Assembly: GCA_017857815.1 (NCBI GenBank)
Contig: JAFMCL010000001.1
Span: 62,001-126,000, forward strand
DNA: 64,000 bases
DNA from: Flavobacteriaceae bacterium
GTDB taxonomy: Bacteria; Bacteroidota; Bacteroidia; Flavobacteriales; Flavobacteriaceae
Direction of reading: 5' to 3'
The translations under genes and the position numbers were made by a program. The notes under the pieces were generated by a model. It was not told the origin of the DNA and did no database searches. It saw only the letters and a program-made list of their open reading frames with translations. Numbering within the stretch: position 1 is the stretch's first letter; each line of letters begins with the position of its first letter. Positions 53,616 through 62,730 of the stretch are shown one piece after another.

Positions 53616-54737
53616 ATGAAATCAAATTTATATTTAACACTCGCCCTTCTAGTCGTTTCTTTTAGCTCTTGTATTTCTCAGGAAAACCCTCCTCTAATTG
53701 AAACACCAGAGCAAACCAAATACGGAACAGAAACAATCGTTGATGGTATTGAAGTGCCATGGGGTATGACGTTTCTGAGCGAGAAAGAATTGTTGGTAAC
53801 CGAAAAAAAAGGAGTGTTATACCGTGTTTCAAATGGAAATAAAACAGAAGTAGGCGGACTCCCTGAAATTTACAAAAGAGGACAAGGAGGGCTTTTGGAC
53901 GTTGCCGTTCATCCTGATTTCAAAAGCAATAATTTGATCTACATGACCTTGTCAAGTCATATTGAAGGAGATAAAGGCGGAAACACTTCGCTCTACCAAG
54001 CCAAGTTGAATGCCAATACACTAGAAGATGTTAAGCTTTTATATAAAGCGACACCCAATACAACCAAAGGACAACACTGGGGATCAAGGATTGTTTTCGA
54101 TAACGATGGGCATTTATTTTTCTCAATTGGAGATCGAGGGAATCGAGATGTTAATCCTCAAGATCTCAAAAGAGATGGTGGGAAAATTTACCGTCTTAAT
54201 CTTGATGGAAGTATCCCGTCTGACAACCCCTTTATAAATGCCGATGGAGCTAAAAAGGCAGTTTTTTCCTACGGACATAGAAACCCTCAAGGGATGACTG
54301 TTCATCCAAAAACAGGAGAAATCTGGGAAAATGAACATGGCCCAAAAGGTGGAGATGAAATCAATATCATCCAAAAAGGAAAAAATTATGGATGGCCAGT
54401 TATCACTTATGGTATAAATTATAGCGGAACTCCCATCACAGATGAAAGATCTAGACCAGGGATGGAACAACCTTTTTATTATTGGGTTCCTTCAATCGCG
54501 CCAAGCGGAATGGCCTTTTCTTCCTCAAAGATTTACAAGAAATGGAAAGGAGATTTATTTGTTGGCTCTCTTAAATTCAAATACTTAGAACACCTCGTAA
54601 TCAAGAAAGGTAAAGTGGTGAAAAGAGAAAAAATATTGAATGAAATTGGACGCATTAGAAACGTTAAAGAGGGTCCAGACGGTTATCTATACATCGGAGT
54701 TGAGGGCAAAGGGATTTTAAAAGTGATTCAAAAATAA
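53616..54737 (+). CDS. PQQ-dependent sugar dehydrogenase (glucose/sorbosone dehydrogenase family), lipoprotein
   Basis: 373 aa. Lipobox FSSC (about 19); six-bladed propeller with VPWGMTFLSEKELLVTEKKG near 46, GGLLDVAVHPDFKSNNLIYMT near 92, HWGSRIVFDNDGHLFFSIGDRGNR near 154, GHRNPQGMTVHPKTGEIWENEHGPKGGDE near 220. The catalytic His of HWGSR and the calcium/PQQ residues of GHRNPQG are present. It oxidises a sugar in the periplasm. Its stop overlaps the start of a cytochrome c gene (TAATG), indicating that the latter receives the electrons. Confidence 0.9.
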   Translation: MKSNLYLTLALLVVSFSSCISQENPPLIETPEQTKYGTETIVDGIEVPWGMTFLSEKELLVTEKKGVLYRVSNGNKTEVGGLPEIYKRGQGGLLDVAVHPDFKSNNLIYMTLSSHIEGDKGGNTSLYQAKLNANTLEDVKLLYKATPNTTKGQHWGSRIVFDNDGHLFFSIGDRGNRDVNPQDLKRDGGKIYRLNLDGSIPSDNPFINADGAKKAVFSYGHRNPQGMTVHPKTGEIWENEHGPKGGDEINIIQKGKNYGWPVITYGINYSGTPITDERSRPGMEQPFYYWVPSIAPSGMAFSSSKIYKKWKGDLFVGSLKFKYLEHLVIKKGKVVKREKILNEIGRIRNVKEGPDGYLYIGVEGKGILKVIQK

Positions 54738-55138
54738 TGAAGCTAATCTCCTTGATCTTTGGTCTTTTTCTTTTCTTAAAAATCTCATGGCTTCACCAAA
54801 ACAAACCATTACAAGAAAGTATCGCGGATGGTGGAGAAATCTATCAAGATTTTTGCGTTCAATGTCATTTAGAATCTGGTGAAGGAGTTTCGGGGGTTTT
54901 CCCACCTTTAGCAAATTCTGATTACTTATTAAACAATATAGATTTAAGTATCAAAGGGATAAAATATGGATTAAGTGGCCCTATCGAAGTTAATGGAGAA
55001 ACCTATGATGGAGTCATGCAGAACCAAGGATTAGAGGAGGAAGAAATTGCAGATGTTATGAACTATATTCTAAACAACTGGAACAATTCAAGTGAACAGA
55101 TAATCACACCACAACGCGTCAGTCAAATTCAAGAATAG
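54737..55138 (+). CDS. Small periplasmic cytochrome c
   Basis: 133 aa. Signal-anchor N-terminus, then one heme-binding site CVQCH (about 36-40) followed by GEGVSGVFPPLANSDYLL, and a methionine in YDGVMQNQGLEEEEIADVMNYI suitable as the sixth ligand. Class-I-like mono-heme cytochrome. Translationally coupled to the sugar dehydrogenase (1-base overlap), so it is its likely electron acceptor, passing electrons to the respiratory chain. Confidence 0.9.
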   Translation: MKLISLIFGLFLFLKISWLHQNKPLQESIADGGEIYQDFCVQCHLESGEGVSGVFPPLANSDYLLNNIDLSIKGIKYGLSGPIEVNGETYDGVMQNQGLEEEEIADVMNYILNNWNNSSEQIITPQRVSQIQE

Positions 55139-55151
55139 GCTTCTAAAACAG

Positions 55152-55460
55152 ATGAACTTAAAGAGCGTTTTTAATAATATATATCGTTATATATATCTTG
55201 TAATATTTATTGTTTTTCTTATTTGGATGGTCTTTCTGGACACCCATTCTCTCAAAATTCACAACGAACTGGATCGGGAGGTTGAAAAACTTGAAATACA
55301 AAAAAAAGAATTAGAAAAGTTAATAAAAGAGGATAATAAAAATATTAAATATTTAAAAAATACTGATAGCTTAGAAAGGTTTGCACGTGAAAAATACGGT
55401 CATAAAAAAGAAAATGAAACCATCTTTTATATCGAATATAAAGACAGTGTCCAACAATAA
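55152..55460 (+). CDS. FtsB/DivIC-family septum formation protein
   Basis: 102 aa: one transmembrane helix (about 12-30), a long coiled coil (HNELDREVEKLEIQKKELEKL) and the C-terminal LERFAREKYGHKKENE typical of FtsB/DivIC. It bridges early and late division proteins in the periplasm. It follows the cytochrome gene by 13 bases and precedes parA. Its coding sequence holds a CACGTG core that is only a poor parS match. Confidence 0.88.
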   Translation: MNLKSVFNNIYRYIYLVIFIVFLIWMVFLDTHSLKIHNELDREVEKLEIQKKELEKLIKEDNKNIKYLKNTDSLERFAREKYGHKKENETIFYIEYKDSVQQ

Positions 55461-55551
55461 ATAAAAGGCTTTTTATTTTATTGAATCAAAACTCTCATTA
55501 ATTTTTACAACCTTATTTTTAATTGTATTTTTAACAAATATTTTTTCATTA

Positions 55552-56334
55552 ATGGCTAAAATAATTGCGATTGCGAATCAGAAAGGAGGAGTTGGTAAAA
55601 CAACAACCTCTGTCAATCTTGCCGCTGCTTTGGCTGTTCTAGAAAAAAAAGTACTTCTGGTAGACGCTGATCCACAAGCCAATGCTACTTCTGGACTTGG
55701 CGTGGAGGTGAAACTCCAAAAACTGGGAACCTATCAATTGTTAGAGCATACTGCTAAAGTTGCCGAAACTATAGTTTCAACCAGTACTCCTAATCTTGAT
55801 TTAATCCCTTCTCACATTGATCTTGTCGCTATTGAGATTGAATTGGTGGATAAAAACGAAAGGGAGTACATGCTCAAAAAAGCTTTACAGCCTATTTTGA
55901 ATCAGTATGATTATGTAATCATAGATTGCGCTCCTTCCTTAGGATTAATAACGCTAAACGCATTGACTGCCGCTGACTCACTTCTTATTCCTATACAATG
56001 TGAGTACTTTGCTTTAGAGGGGCTAGGTAAATTGCTAAACACCATCAAAAGCGTTCAAAAAATACACAATAAAAACTTAGATATTGAAGGTTTACTTTTA
56101 ACCATGTACGACTCTAGGCTGAGACTATCAAATCAAGTAGTAGAAGAAGTTCAAAAGCATTTTGGAAAAATGGTTTTCAGAACAATCATTCAGCGAAATA
56201 TCCGATTGAGTGAAGCACCAAGTTTTGGTAAGAGCATTATTGATTATGACGCAACAAGCAGAGGAGCAAAAAACTATTTATCTTTGGCACAAGAAATTTT
56301 AAATAATAATAAAAATTCAGTGGTCAATGGCTAA
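55552..56334 (+). CDS. parA: Chromosome partitioning ATPase ParA (Soj)
   Basis: 260 aa. Deviant Walker A IANQKGGVGKTTTSVNLAAAL at the N-terminus, Walker A' LLVDADPQANATSG near 35, Walker B YVIIDCAPSLGLIT near 122. It forms ATP-dependent dimers on the nucleoid that move ParB-bound origins. It overlaps parB by 8 bases; the pair lies upstream of DUF5683 and dapB, the usual flavobacterial order. Confidence 0.96.
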   Translation: MAKIIAIANQKGGVGKTTTSVNLAAALAVLEKKVLLVDADPQANATSGLGVEVKLQKLGTYQLLEHTAKVAETIVSTSTPNLDLIPSHIDLVAIEIELVDKNEREYMLKKALQPILNQYDYVIIDCAPSLGLITLNALTAADSLLIPIQCEYFALEGLGKLLNTIKSVQKIHNKNLDIEGLLLTMYDSRLRLSNQVVEEVQKHFGKMVFRTIIQRNIRLSEAPSFGKSIIDYDATSRGAKNYLSLAQEILNNNKNSVVNG

Positions 56335-57223
56335 GAAAGACAAAAGAAAGGTTTTAGGAAGAGGGCTCTCGGCATTATTAGACGACCCGCAAAATGAAAT
56401 TCGCTCGATTGAGGATCCCAACGCAAATAAACTTGTAGGAAGTATCGTTGAATTGGATATTGATAAAATTGAAGTCAACCCCTATCAACCCCGAACAAAC
56501 TTTAACGAGGAATCAATTAAAGAATTGGCAGACTCGATCAAAGCGCTCGGTATCATTCAACCGATTACCGTAAGAAAACTAGATCTCAATAAATATCAAT
56601 TGGTTTCAGGTGAAAGAAGATTTAGAGCCTCCAAGTCAATTAATCTAGAAACAATTCCAGCCTATGTTAGAATTGCCAATGATCAAGAAACTCTGGAAAT
56701 GGCGTTAGTCGAAAACATTCAAAGACGTGACTTAGACCCAATCGAAATCGCCTTGTCCTACCAAAGGTTAACTGATGAAATAAATTTAACGCAAACCCAA
56801 TTGAGTGAGCGGGTTGGTAAACAACGCTCTACAGTTGCCAACTATATGCGCTTATTAAAGCTAGATCCAATTATCCAAACTGGAATGCGAGATGGGTTTT
56901 TATCCATGGGTCATGGACGAGCACTCATCAATATTGAAGAAACAGAAACGCAACTTGAAGTTTACGAGAAAATAGTTTCTCAAGGTCTTTCTGTTCGAGC
57001 AACTGAGTCACTTGTGAAGAATGTAAAAGAAAGCAGAAGTGAGCTGAAAACAAATAAGATTCAGCCTGAGTTATATAAATCTACGAAATCAGATTTCGAA
57101 GCCTATTTTAACACGAAAGTCACTATAAAGGGTAACGAAAAGGAAAAAGGAAGCATTCAAATTCACTTTGACTCACACAAAGAGTTAAGTCAAATATTAA
57201 AAAAAATAAACCTTGAAGACTAG
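56327..57223 (+). CDS. parB: Chromosome partitioning protein ParB
   Basis: 298 aa. N-terminal GLSALLDD; ParB/Srx CTPase domain with NPYQPRTNFNEESIKELADSI near 51, GERRFRAS near 98 and ALVENIQRRDLDPIE near 126; helix-turn-helix LTQTQLSERVGKQRSTVANYMRLLKL near 153; C-terminal dimer domain. It binds parS sites and slides as a CTP clamp. The end overlaps the DUF5683 gene by 11 bases. Confidence 0.96.
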   Translation: MAKKDKRKVLGRGLSALLDDPQNEIRSIEDPNANKLVGSIVELDIDKIEVNPYQPRTNFNEESIKELADSIKALGIIQPITVRKLDLNKYQLVSGERRFRASKSINLETIPAYVRIANDQETLEMALVENIQRRDLDPIEIALSYQRLTDEINLTQTQLSERVGKQRSTVANYMRLLKLDPIIQTGMRDGFLSMGHGRALINIEETETQLEVYEKIVSQGLSVRATESLVKNVKESRSELKTNKIQPELYKSTKSDFEAYFNTKVTIKGNEKEKGSIQIHFDSHKELSQILKKINLED

Positions 57224-57767
57224 TGTCTTTCTCTTGTTTTTATTTTTTATCAACCTGCAACTTTACGCTCAGGAACTCGAAAAAAAGATTCCGAAAAGTA
57301 GAAAAGAACGTTTGATTGAAAACCCTTTAACGCCCTCAAGAGCAGCATTTTATTCCGCTATCATTCCAGGTTTAGGGCAGGCCTACATTGGTCAGGCTTG
57401 GAAAATACCACTTGTTTATGGCGCAATTGGCAGCTCGGTTTACTTTTATTCTCACAATAAAAAGCAAATGAATCGCTACAGGGCGGCCTACAAGCGAAGA
57501 TCTAGGGGATTTACAGATGATGAGTTTATAGAGCTTATCCCAGAGAAAAGCAAACTGTTAGAAGGAATGGAATTCCATAAAAAATATCGAGACATGTCTT
57601 TTCTATTTATCATTGGAACTTACATGCTAAATATTTTGGATGCGAACGTAGGTGCGCACTTGATGCAATTTAATGTTAAAGACAATTTAAGTGTAAAACC
57701 CCATTTTGAGTCGGATATCTATGGCGTCAATTCAAATGTAGGATTAAAAATGGTAGTTAAACTATAA
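57213..57767 (+). CDS. DUF5683 membrane protein (TTG start)
   Basis: 184 aa. The only reasonable start is TTG at 57213 inside parB, which gives a proper signal/anchor (KTSVFLLFLFFINLQLYAQ). The core has RAAFYSAIIPGLGQAYIGQAWKIPLVYGAIGS near 43, a membrane hairpin with GLGQ-like turn shared by the family, and a later helix FLFIIGTYMLNILDANV. Function unknown; strongly conserved in position between parB and dapB in Flavobacteriia. Confidence 0.88.
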   Translation: MKTSVFLLFLFFINLQLYAQELEKKIPKSRKERLIENPLTPSRAAFYSAIIPGLGQAYIGQAWKIPLVYGAIGSSVYFYSHNKKQMNRYRAAYKRRSRGFTDDEFIELIPEKSKLLEGMEFHKKYRDMSFLFIIGTYMLNILDANVGAHLMQFNVKDNLSVKPHFESDIYGVNSNVGLKMVVKL

Positions 57768-57779
57768 TTATTATTAAGA

Positions 57780-58481
57780 ATGAAAATAGCTTTATTAGGA
57801 TACGGAAGAATGGGCAGAGCCATCGAGAAAATTGCGAAAAATCGTGGGCATGAAATCGTAGCTAAAATTGACAAAGACCAAATCGTGGGAACTCTTGAGC
57901 ACGCAAATGTTGCAATCAACTTTAGCGTTCCAAACGCTGCTGTAAACAATATCTTTTCAGCATTATCTTTAAAAATCCCTGTAGTTTGCGGAACAACCGG
58001 ATGGCTAGAAGATCTTAAAAAAGTCACTGATTATACTACAAAAAATGACACTGCTTTTCTCTATGCTTCTAACTTCAGCATTGGCGTCAATTTGTTTTTC
58101 AAATTAAACGAACAATTGGCCAAAATGATGAATACCCAATCTGAATACCAGGTGAATATTGAAGAGATTCATCACATTCACAAACTCGATGCTCCCAGCG
58201 GAACTGCAATTACTTTAGCAGAGGGAATCATAGAAAACAGTAAGTCAAGTAATTGGAGTCTTTCTACAGACAACTCTGATGAAATACAGATTAATGCGAT
58301 TAGAAAAGGAGAAATCCCAGGTACGCATACCGTTACATATGAGTCTTCAATTGATGCAATCAGCATTAAACACAAAGCCCACAACAGAGAGGGTTTTGCG
58401 CTTGGAGCTGTGGTTGCTGCGGAGTGGATCGTTGGGAAAAAAGGAATTTTCAAAATGAGTGATGTCTTAAATCTTTCCTAA
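57780..58481 (+). CDS. dapB: 4-hydroxy-tetrahydrodipicolinate reductase
   Basis: 233 aa. NAD(P) loop LLGYGRMGRAIEKIAKNRG at the N-terminus and the substrate/catalytic motif EEIHHIHKLDAPSGTAI near 128 (HHxxKxDAPSGTA), with GTHTVTYES near 182. It makes tetrahydrodipicolinate for lysine and meso-diaminopimelate synthesis. The gene begins 12 bases after DUF5683. Confidence 0.95.
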   Translation: MKIALLGYGRMGRAIEKIAKNRGHEIVAKIDKDQIVGTLEHANVAINFSVPNAAVNNIFSALSLKIPVVCGTTGWLEDLKKVTDYTTKNDTAFLYASNFSIGVNLFFKLNEQLAKMMNTQSEYQVNIEEIHHIHKLDAPSGTAITLAEGIIENSKSSNWSLSTDNSDEIQINAIRKGEIPGTHTVTYESSIDAISIKHKAHNREGFALGAVVAAEWIVGKKGIFKMSDVLNLS

Positions 58482-58530
58482 AATAGAATTAATCGTTGTG
58501 TAAAATCTATACATTTAAAAAAACAAAACA

Positions 58531-60234
58531 ATGACTTTAATACAATGGATACTGTTTTCTTTAGCCCTTCAAGTGGTTCACTTTTTAGGAACATGGAAAC
58601 TATATAGAGCAGCAGGAGAAAAATCATGGAAAGCAATAATACCAGTTTATAACGCTATTGTTTTAATGAAAATTATCAGGCGTCCAAAATGGTGGGTGTT
58701 TTTACTTTTTTTCCCAGTAATCAATCTGTTAATGTTTATTGCCATTTGGGTCGAAACACTGAAGAATTTCGGTAAAAACAAAACCATAGAGGTATTGTTA
58801 GTTATTTTCACTTTAGGATTTTATTTATTTGTATTAAACTATAGTAAAAATCTAACGTACATTAAGGATAAAAGCTCAATCCCAAGTTCTGGATTTAACG
58901 ATTGGATTGGTTCTATTGTATTTGCTGTTATTGCGGCAACCTTTGTTCATAATTATTTTTTTCAACCTTATATTATCCCAACTGGGTCATTAGAAAAATC
59001 TCTGTTAATCGGTGATTTCTTATTTGTTAGTAAGTTTCACTTTGGTGCTCGAGTTCCTTCGACAGCGGTTTCTTTCCCAATGGTTCATGATACAATTCCA
59101 ATTATCAAAACGAGATCGTATTTGAACAAACCGCAATTACCTTACATGCGATTTCCTAAAATTCAAAGGGTAAAAAGAAATGACATTGTCGTCTTCAATT
59201 GGCCAGCAGATACTGTAAGAAAGTTTTTCGTTAAAGAAAAAGGAGTGAAAAAACCAATCGACAAAAAATCAAACTATGTAAAGCGATGTGTCGGAATCGC
59301 TGGAGACACGCTCGAAATTATTGATGGATTTGTTCACATCAATGGAGTTAAAAACATCCTTCCAGAACGTGCTGAAGTTCAATATGGTTTCACTGCCTAC
59401 GCAGAAAAAGGGATATCATCAAGAAAACTTGTAAGCGCTGGAGTTAAAGATTTTTTGAGGCGTTATAAAATTGAAAACATAACTCAAAACAGCTACGAAA
59501 AGCTCGCTCCTTATCTTGTGGGCAGCACTGGAAATAGTCAAGATGATTTTATTGCCATCACCAGAGACAAAGGGCTCGAGCCCGAACTGGTTCGCTCCTT
59601 AGGGCTTCGAGTAAGTGAGTTATTGGAGAAAACAAAAGCACTAAACCTGACAATTAAGGAAGCTGCAATATTGGCAAAACAACCTTGGTTGGATAGCGTT
59701 GTTCGGCAGATCAGTAAAAACAAAACTCCAAATAAAATCTTCTTCCCCAACCGCATTCCATTCGATTGGAATCAAGATAATTTTGGGCCTCTCGTTATAC
59801 CTAGTGCTGGCATGACTGTTAACTTAAACTCCTCTAATTTATCGCTTTACAAAAAAGCTATCATGGATTATGAAAATAACGACCTTGTAACCAATGCAGA
59901 TGGAATATTTATCAATGGAAAAAAAGTGACTCAATATACTTTTAAACAAGACTATTACTGGATGATGGGAGACAACCGTCACCGTTCAGAAGACAGCCGG
60001 TTTTGGGGGTTTGTACCTGCAGATCATATCGTAGGAAAACCTGTATTTATTTGGTTTAGTATTGATGGCATCAATGATGGCATACGCAACTGGAAAGTAA
60101 GATGGGATCGGGTGTTCACAACAGTGGGTGGAACAGGAAAACGGATCTCCTACTTCCCCTATTTTATTGGACTTTTGATCCTATGGAAAGTGTATTCTTT
60201 GATTGTCAGAAGAAGAGCTAAAAAAGAGAAATAA
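58531..60234 (+). CDS. lepB: Signal peptidase I with N-terminal DUF5684 membrane domain
   Basis: 567 aa, much longer than E. coli LepB because of an N-terminal membrane domain (about 1-115, DUF5684-like: GEKSWKAIIPVYNAIVLMKI) and an insertion of about 170 residues in the catalytic domain. The active serine is in IPTGSLEKSLLIGDFLFV near 150, the general-base lysine in YVKRCVGIAGDTLEII near 250, and the late box MGDNRHRSEDSRFWGFVP near 485. Ser is followed by Leu where most have Met. It removes signal peptides at the outer face of the inner membrane. Its stop overlaps the wbqC start. Confidence 0.93.
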   Translation: MTLIQWILFSLALQVVHFLGTWKLYRAAGEKSWKAIIPVYNAIVLMKIIRRPKWWVFLLFFPVINLLMFIAIWVETLKNFGKNKTIEVLLVIFTLGFYLFVLNYSKNLTYIKDKSSIPSSGFNDWIGSIVFAVIAATFVHNYFFQPYIIPTGSLEKSLLIGDFLFVSKFHFGARVPSTAVSFPMVHDTIPIIKTRSYLNKPQLPYMRFPKIQRVKRNDIVVFNWPADTVRKFFVKEKGVKKPIDKKSNYVKRCVGIAGDTLEIIDGFVHINGVKNILPERAEVQYGFTAYAEKGISSRKLVSAGVKDFLRRYKIENITQNSYEKLAPYLVGSTGNSQDDFIAITRDKGLEPELVRSLGLRVSELLEKTKALNLTIKEAAILAKQPWLDSVVRQISKNKTPNKIFFPNRIPFDWNQDNFGPLVIPSAGMTVNLNSSNLSLYKKAIMDYENNDLVTNADGIFINGKKVTQYTFKQDYYWMMGDNRHRSEDSRFWGFVPADHIVGKPVFIWFSIDGINDGIRNWKVRWDRVFTTVGGTGKRISYFPYFIGLLILWKVYSLIVRRRAKKEK

Positions 60235-60833
60235 TGAAAGTTGGTGTTTGTCCGGCCTATCTACCCTCTGTCAATTATATGGCCTGGATTGTTGCTCAAA
60301 AAGAAATAGGATTTATTATTTCTAACCACTTTCAAAAACAAACCTTTAGAAATCGGACTTCAATTTATGGTCCTAATGGTAAATTAAATTTAACCATTCC
60401 GATTGTGCATCGAAAAGATTTAGACCATCAACTCGATAAAAACGTGTTGATACATCAAGAAACCTCTTGGCAGAAAAATCATTGGAGATCACTTGAAGCC
60501 TCCTACCGCTCCTCTCCTTTTTTTGAGTTTTATGAACTCGACCTCTATCCATTCTTTCATACCCGACAGCAAAACTTAATGGCGCTCAACATCCAGCTCA
60601 TTCTTGAAATATTATCACTTTTGGAAGTAGATATAAAAATTATCAAAGAAGAAGAAATCACGAGTGAATTTAGAGCTCTAATTTTAGCCAAAGAAAAAAC
60701 AAACAAATCAAATCCTGTTTACAATCAGGTATTTGCAACCAAGCACGGATATCTTGACAATCTGAGCATACTCGACTTATTGTTTAATTTGGGGCCAGAA
60801 AGTGTTGATTATTTAATGAAACTAGACGTTTAA
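60234..60833 (+). CDS. WbqC-family protein
   Basis: 199 aa. WbqC fold motifs: CPAYLPSVNYMAWIVAQ at the N-terminus, FQKQTFRNRTSIYGPNGKLNLTIPI near 36, and SWQKNHWRSLEASYRSSPFFEFYE near 79. Members are found in glycan biosynthesis clusters and beside lepB in Bacteroidota; the reaction is unproven. Starts in a TAATG overlap with lepB. Confidence 0.88.
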   Translation: MKVGVCPAYLPSVNYMAWIVAQKEIGFIISNHFQKQTFRNRTSIYGPNGKLNLTIPIVHRKDLDHQLDKNVLIHQETSWQKNHWRSLEASYRSSPFFEFYELDLYPFFHTRQQNLMALNIQLILEILSLLEVDIKIIKEEEITSEFRALILAKEKTNKSNPVYNQVFATKHGYLDNLSILDLLFNLGPESVDYLMKLDV

Positions 60834-60835
60834 AA

Positions 60836-61840
60836 CTATTTCCAATCAATGGTTGCGGAAATGGGATTGTGATCGGAAAGGGATTTCTGATAGGTTTCAA
60901 AAGCGATAAGCTCAAACTTTGGATCTGCAAAAATGAAATCTATCCTAAAAGGAAAATAAGCCAACTTATAGGTCGATCCTAATCCACCTCCAGTTTCAAC
61001 GAATACATCCTTGCGTTTTTTACTCAAACGACTATAAACTTTTGAAAAAGCATTATTATTTAGATCAGTACAAACAATCGCAGGGTATTTAAGAGACTTG
61101 TCTACTTTTTCAAATTGATCCATTTGAAATTGTTGCTTGAGCATGACCTGTTCAATACGATTTTTAAACTTTAAGGAATGTTCCTGAGAAAACAAGGTGT
61201 CTTTTATATTTAATCTTAAAGATTCCAAATGAATGTTATAGACCCTAAGAGTGTCATGCTTATAGACAATATCTGAATATATAGCACCATTATTTGAATC
61301 ATCAAATTTTATAACTCCGTTATTGATCAATGGGAATTTTGAAAATATACTTAATCCATTTTTACCGTTTTTAAATGAAGGTTCAATAAAACGATAAGGA
61401 TAGTCCGAAAATTCAGGACTCTGCTCTATAGCAAATTCCTGAAGACAAAAAATATCTGGGGATTCCATTTTAATAAAGCTTGATATTTTTTGAGGAATAT
61501 CTTTTGATTTAATCCATTCATAGCGATTAAACAATCGAACATTAAAACTCATCACTTTTAATCCTTTTGAAACTTGAACCGCATTATTGGGGAGCTTGTA
61601 AAGCATGCCCCATTGATTGAAGCCAATAAGTAATGAAAATATAAAAATTAATACGGGCCATTTCAACTTAATTAGCCAATAAGAAACAAAAACAAGATTG
61701 ACAAAAGCAATTACAGGCACCAAGAGATTAAACAATGGAAAAGTGAAAAAGCCACCAAAAGTACCCATTAGAATTATTTGAGCTGTTAATAGAATAGAAT
61801 TAACAAGCAGGAGAACCTTATCTAAAAAATTTAATTTCAT
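60836..61840 (-). CDS. Endonuclease/exonuclease/phosphatase-family membrane protein
   Basis: 334 aa: three N-terminal membrane helices (about 10-85), then an EEP domain: MSFNVRLFNRYEW near 97, FCLQEFAIEQ near 132, YNIHLESLRL near 199, CTDLNNNAFSKVY near 258 and KSLSDHNPISATI near 320, giving the metal-binding Asn, Glu and the catalytic SDHxP. It may hydrolyse phosphodiesters of lipids or nucleotides outside the membrane. Last of a mutL-rhomboid-rhomboid-EEP row, convergent with wbqC. Confidence 0.87.
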   Translation of the reverse strand: MKLNFLDKVLLLVNSILLTAQIILMGTFGGFFTFPLFNLLVPVIAFVNLVFVSYWLIKLKWPVLIFIFSLLIGFNQWGMLYKLPNNAVQVSKGLKVMSFNVRLFNRYEWIKSKDIPQKISSFIKMESPDIFCLQEFAIEQSPEFSDYPYRFIEPSFKNGKNGLSIFSKFPLINNGVIKFDDSNNGAIYSDIVYKHDTLRVYNIHLESLRLNIKDTLFSQEHSLKFKNRIEQVMLKQQFQMDQFEKVDKSLKYPAIVCTDLNNNAFSKVYSRLSKKRKDVFVETGGGLGSTYKLAYFPFRIDFIFADPKFELIAFETYQKSLSDHNPISATIDWK

Positions 61841-61863
61841 AATTGAATCTTTAGCTAAAAAGA

Positions 61864-62730
61864 TTAGTCTTTACCCGCTCTAAAAAGAAAATCTTTTTCT
61901 TCTTTTGAAAGGCTATCATATCCTGATTTTCCTATTTTATCCAAAATGGCGTCAATCTTTACTTGTTTATTTTCATCTGATTTTTGAGATTTGACTGGTT
62001 TGCTTTTTGGAGCTCGATAAACCATTTTAAGGGATTTTTTTTCAAAAATCGCTTTCCAAATGTTTTCAAACCAAATGCCTATATCATTTCCTTTCCCCAA
62101 TTGACGGGCGTATAAAAAGCCTAATATAGCACCTCCAATGTGCGCTAAATGACCCCCTGCGTTTCCGTAGGGTATTTGAATAACATCTAAAAAAAAGAAA
62201 ACCAATCCCAAGTATTTAAGTTTTGTGTTAAAAAAGAAAACACGTATATCTTGTTCAGGGGTGTAAGTACATATAAAAATAAAAGCTGCCATAACCCCAG
62301 CAGAAGCTCCTATCATCGGTGGGTAGGAACCTCTAAAAACAGGAAACAAAGAATAGCTTAGTAGAAAAATGATTCCTCCTGTTATGGCTCCTAAAAAATA
62401 GTTATTTACAAAAATTCTATCTGGAAAAAGATTTAGCATTAATCTTCCTGAGTAATAAAGAAGTATCATGTTCCAAAGCAAATGAAAGAAATCTGCGTGC
62501 AGAAAGCTATAAGTGATTAAAGTCCAGGGGCGGGTAATAAAAGTGTAGAAATTCGGGGAAAGTTGGACCCAATCAGAAAAAGAAGCTGTCGGAATTTGAA
62601 AAAGATAAAAAACAGAATTGAAAACAAAGGGAATCACAAAACAGATCACATTGATGACAATAATCTTTTCAGCAATGGATAGTTGCGAGTATTTATTTTT
62701 TAAATTGTCCCAACGATTCATAAGTCCCAA
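61864..62730 (-). CDS. Rhomboid-family intramembrane serine protease, with C-terminal extension
   Basis: 288 aa, about six membrane helices. Catalytic Ser in PPMIGASAGVMAAF near 138 and catalytic His in GHLAHIGGAILGF near 193; HxxxN-type turn in FFHLLWNMILLYY near 82. After the membrane domain about 70 soluble residues follow, ending KVKIDAILDKIGKSGYDSLSKEEKDFLF, a short DUF6576-like tail. Overlaps the preceding rhomboid gene by 13 bases. Confidence 0.92.
   Translation of the reverse strand: MGLMNRWDNLKNKYSQLSIAEKIIVINVICFVIPFVFNSVFYLFQIPTASFSDWVQLSPNFYTFITRPWTLITYSFLHADFFHLLWNMILLYYSGRLMLNLFPDRIFVNNYFLGAITGGIIFLLSYSLFPVFRGSYPPMIGASAGVMAAFIFICTYTPEQDIRVFFFNTKLKYLGLVFFFLDVIQIPYGNAGGHLAHIGGAILGFLYARQLGKGNDIGIWFENIWKAIFEKKSLKMVYRAPKSKPVKSQKSDENKQVKIDAILDKIGKSGYDSLSKEEKDFLFRAGKD

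Noticed and set aside
55379-55394. parS-like site with CACGTG core near parAB
   Set aside because: Only about 12 of 16 bases match the parS consensus and the left arm is wrong; it lies in ftsB coding sequence.
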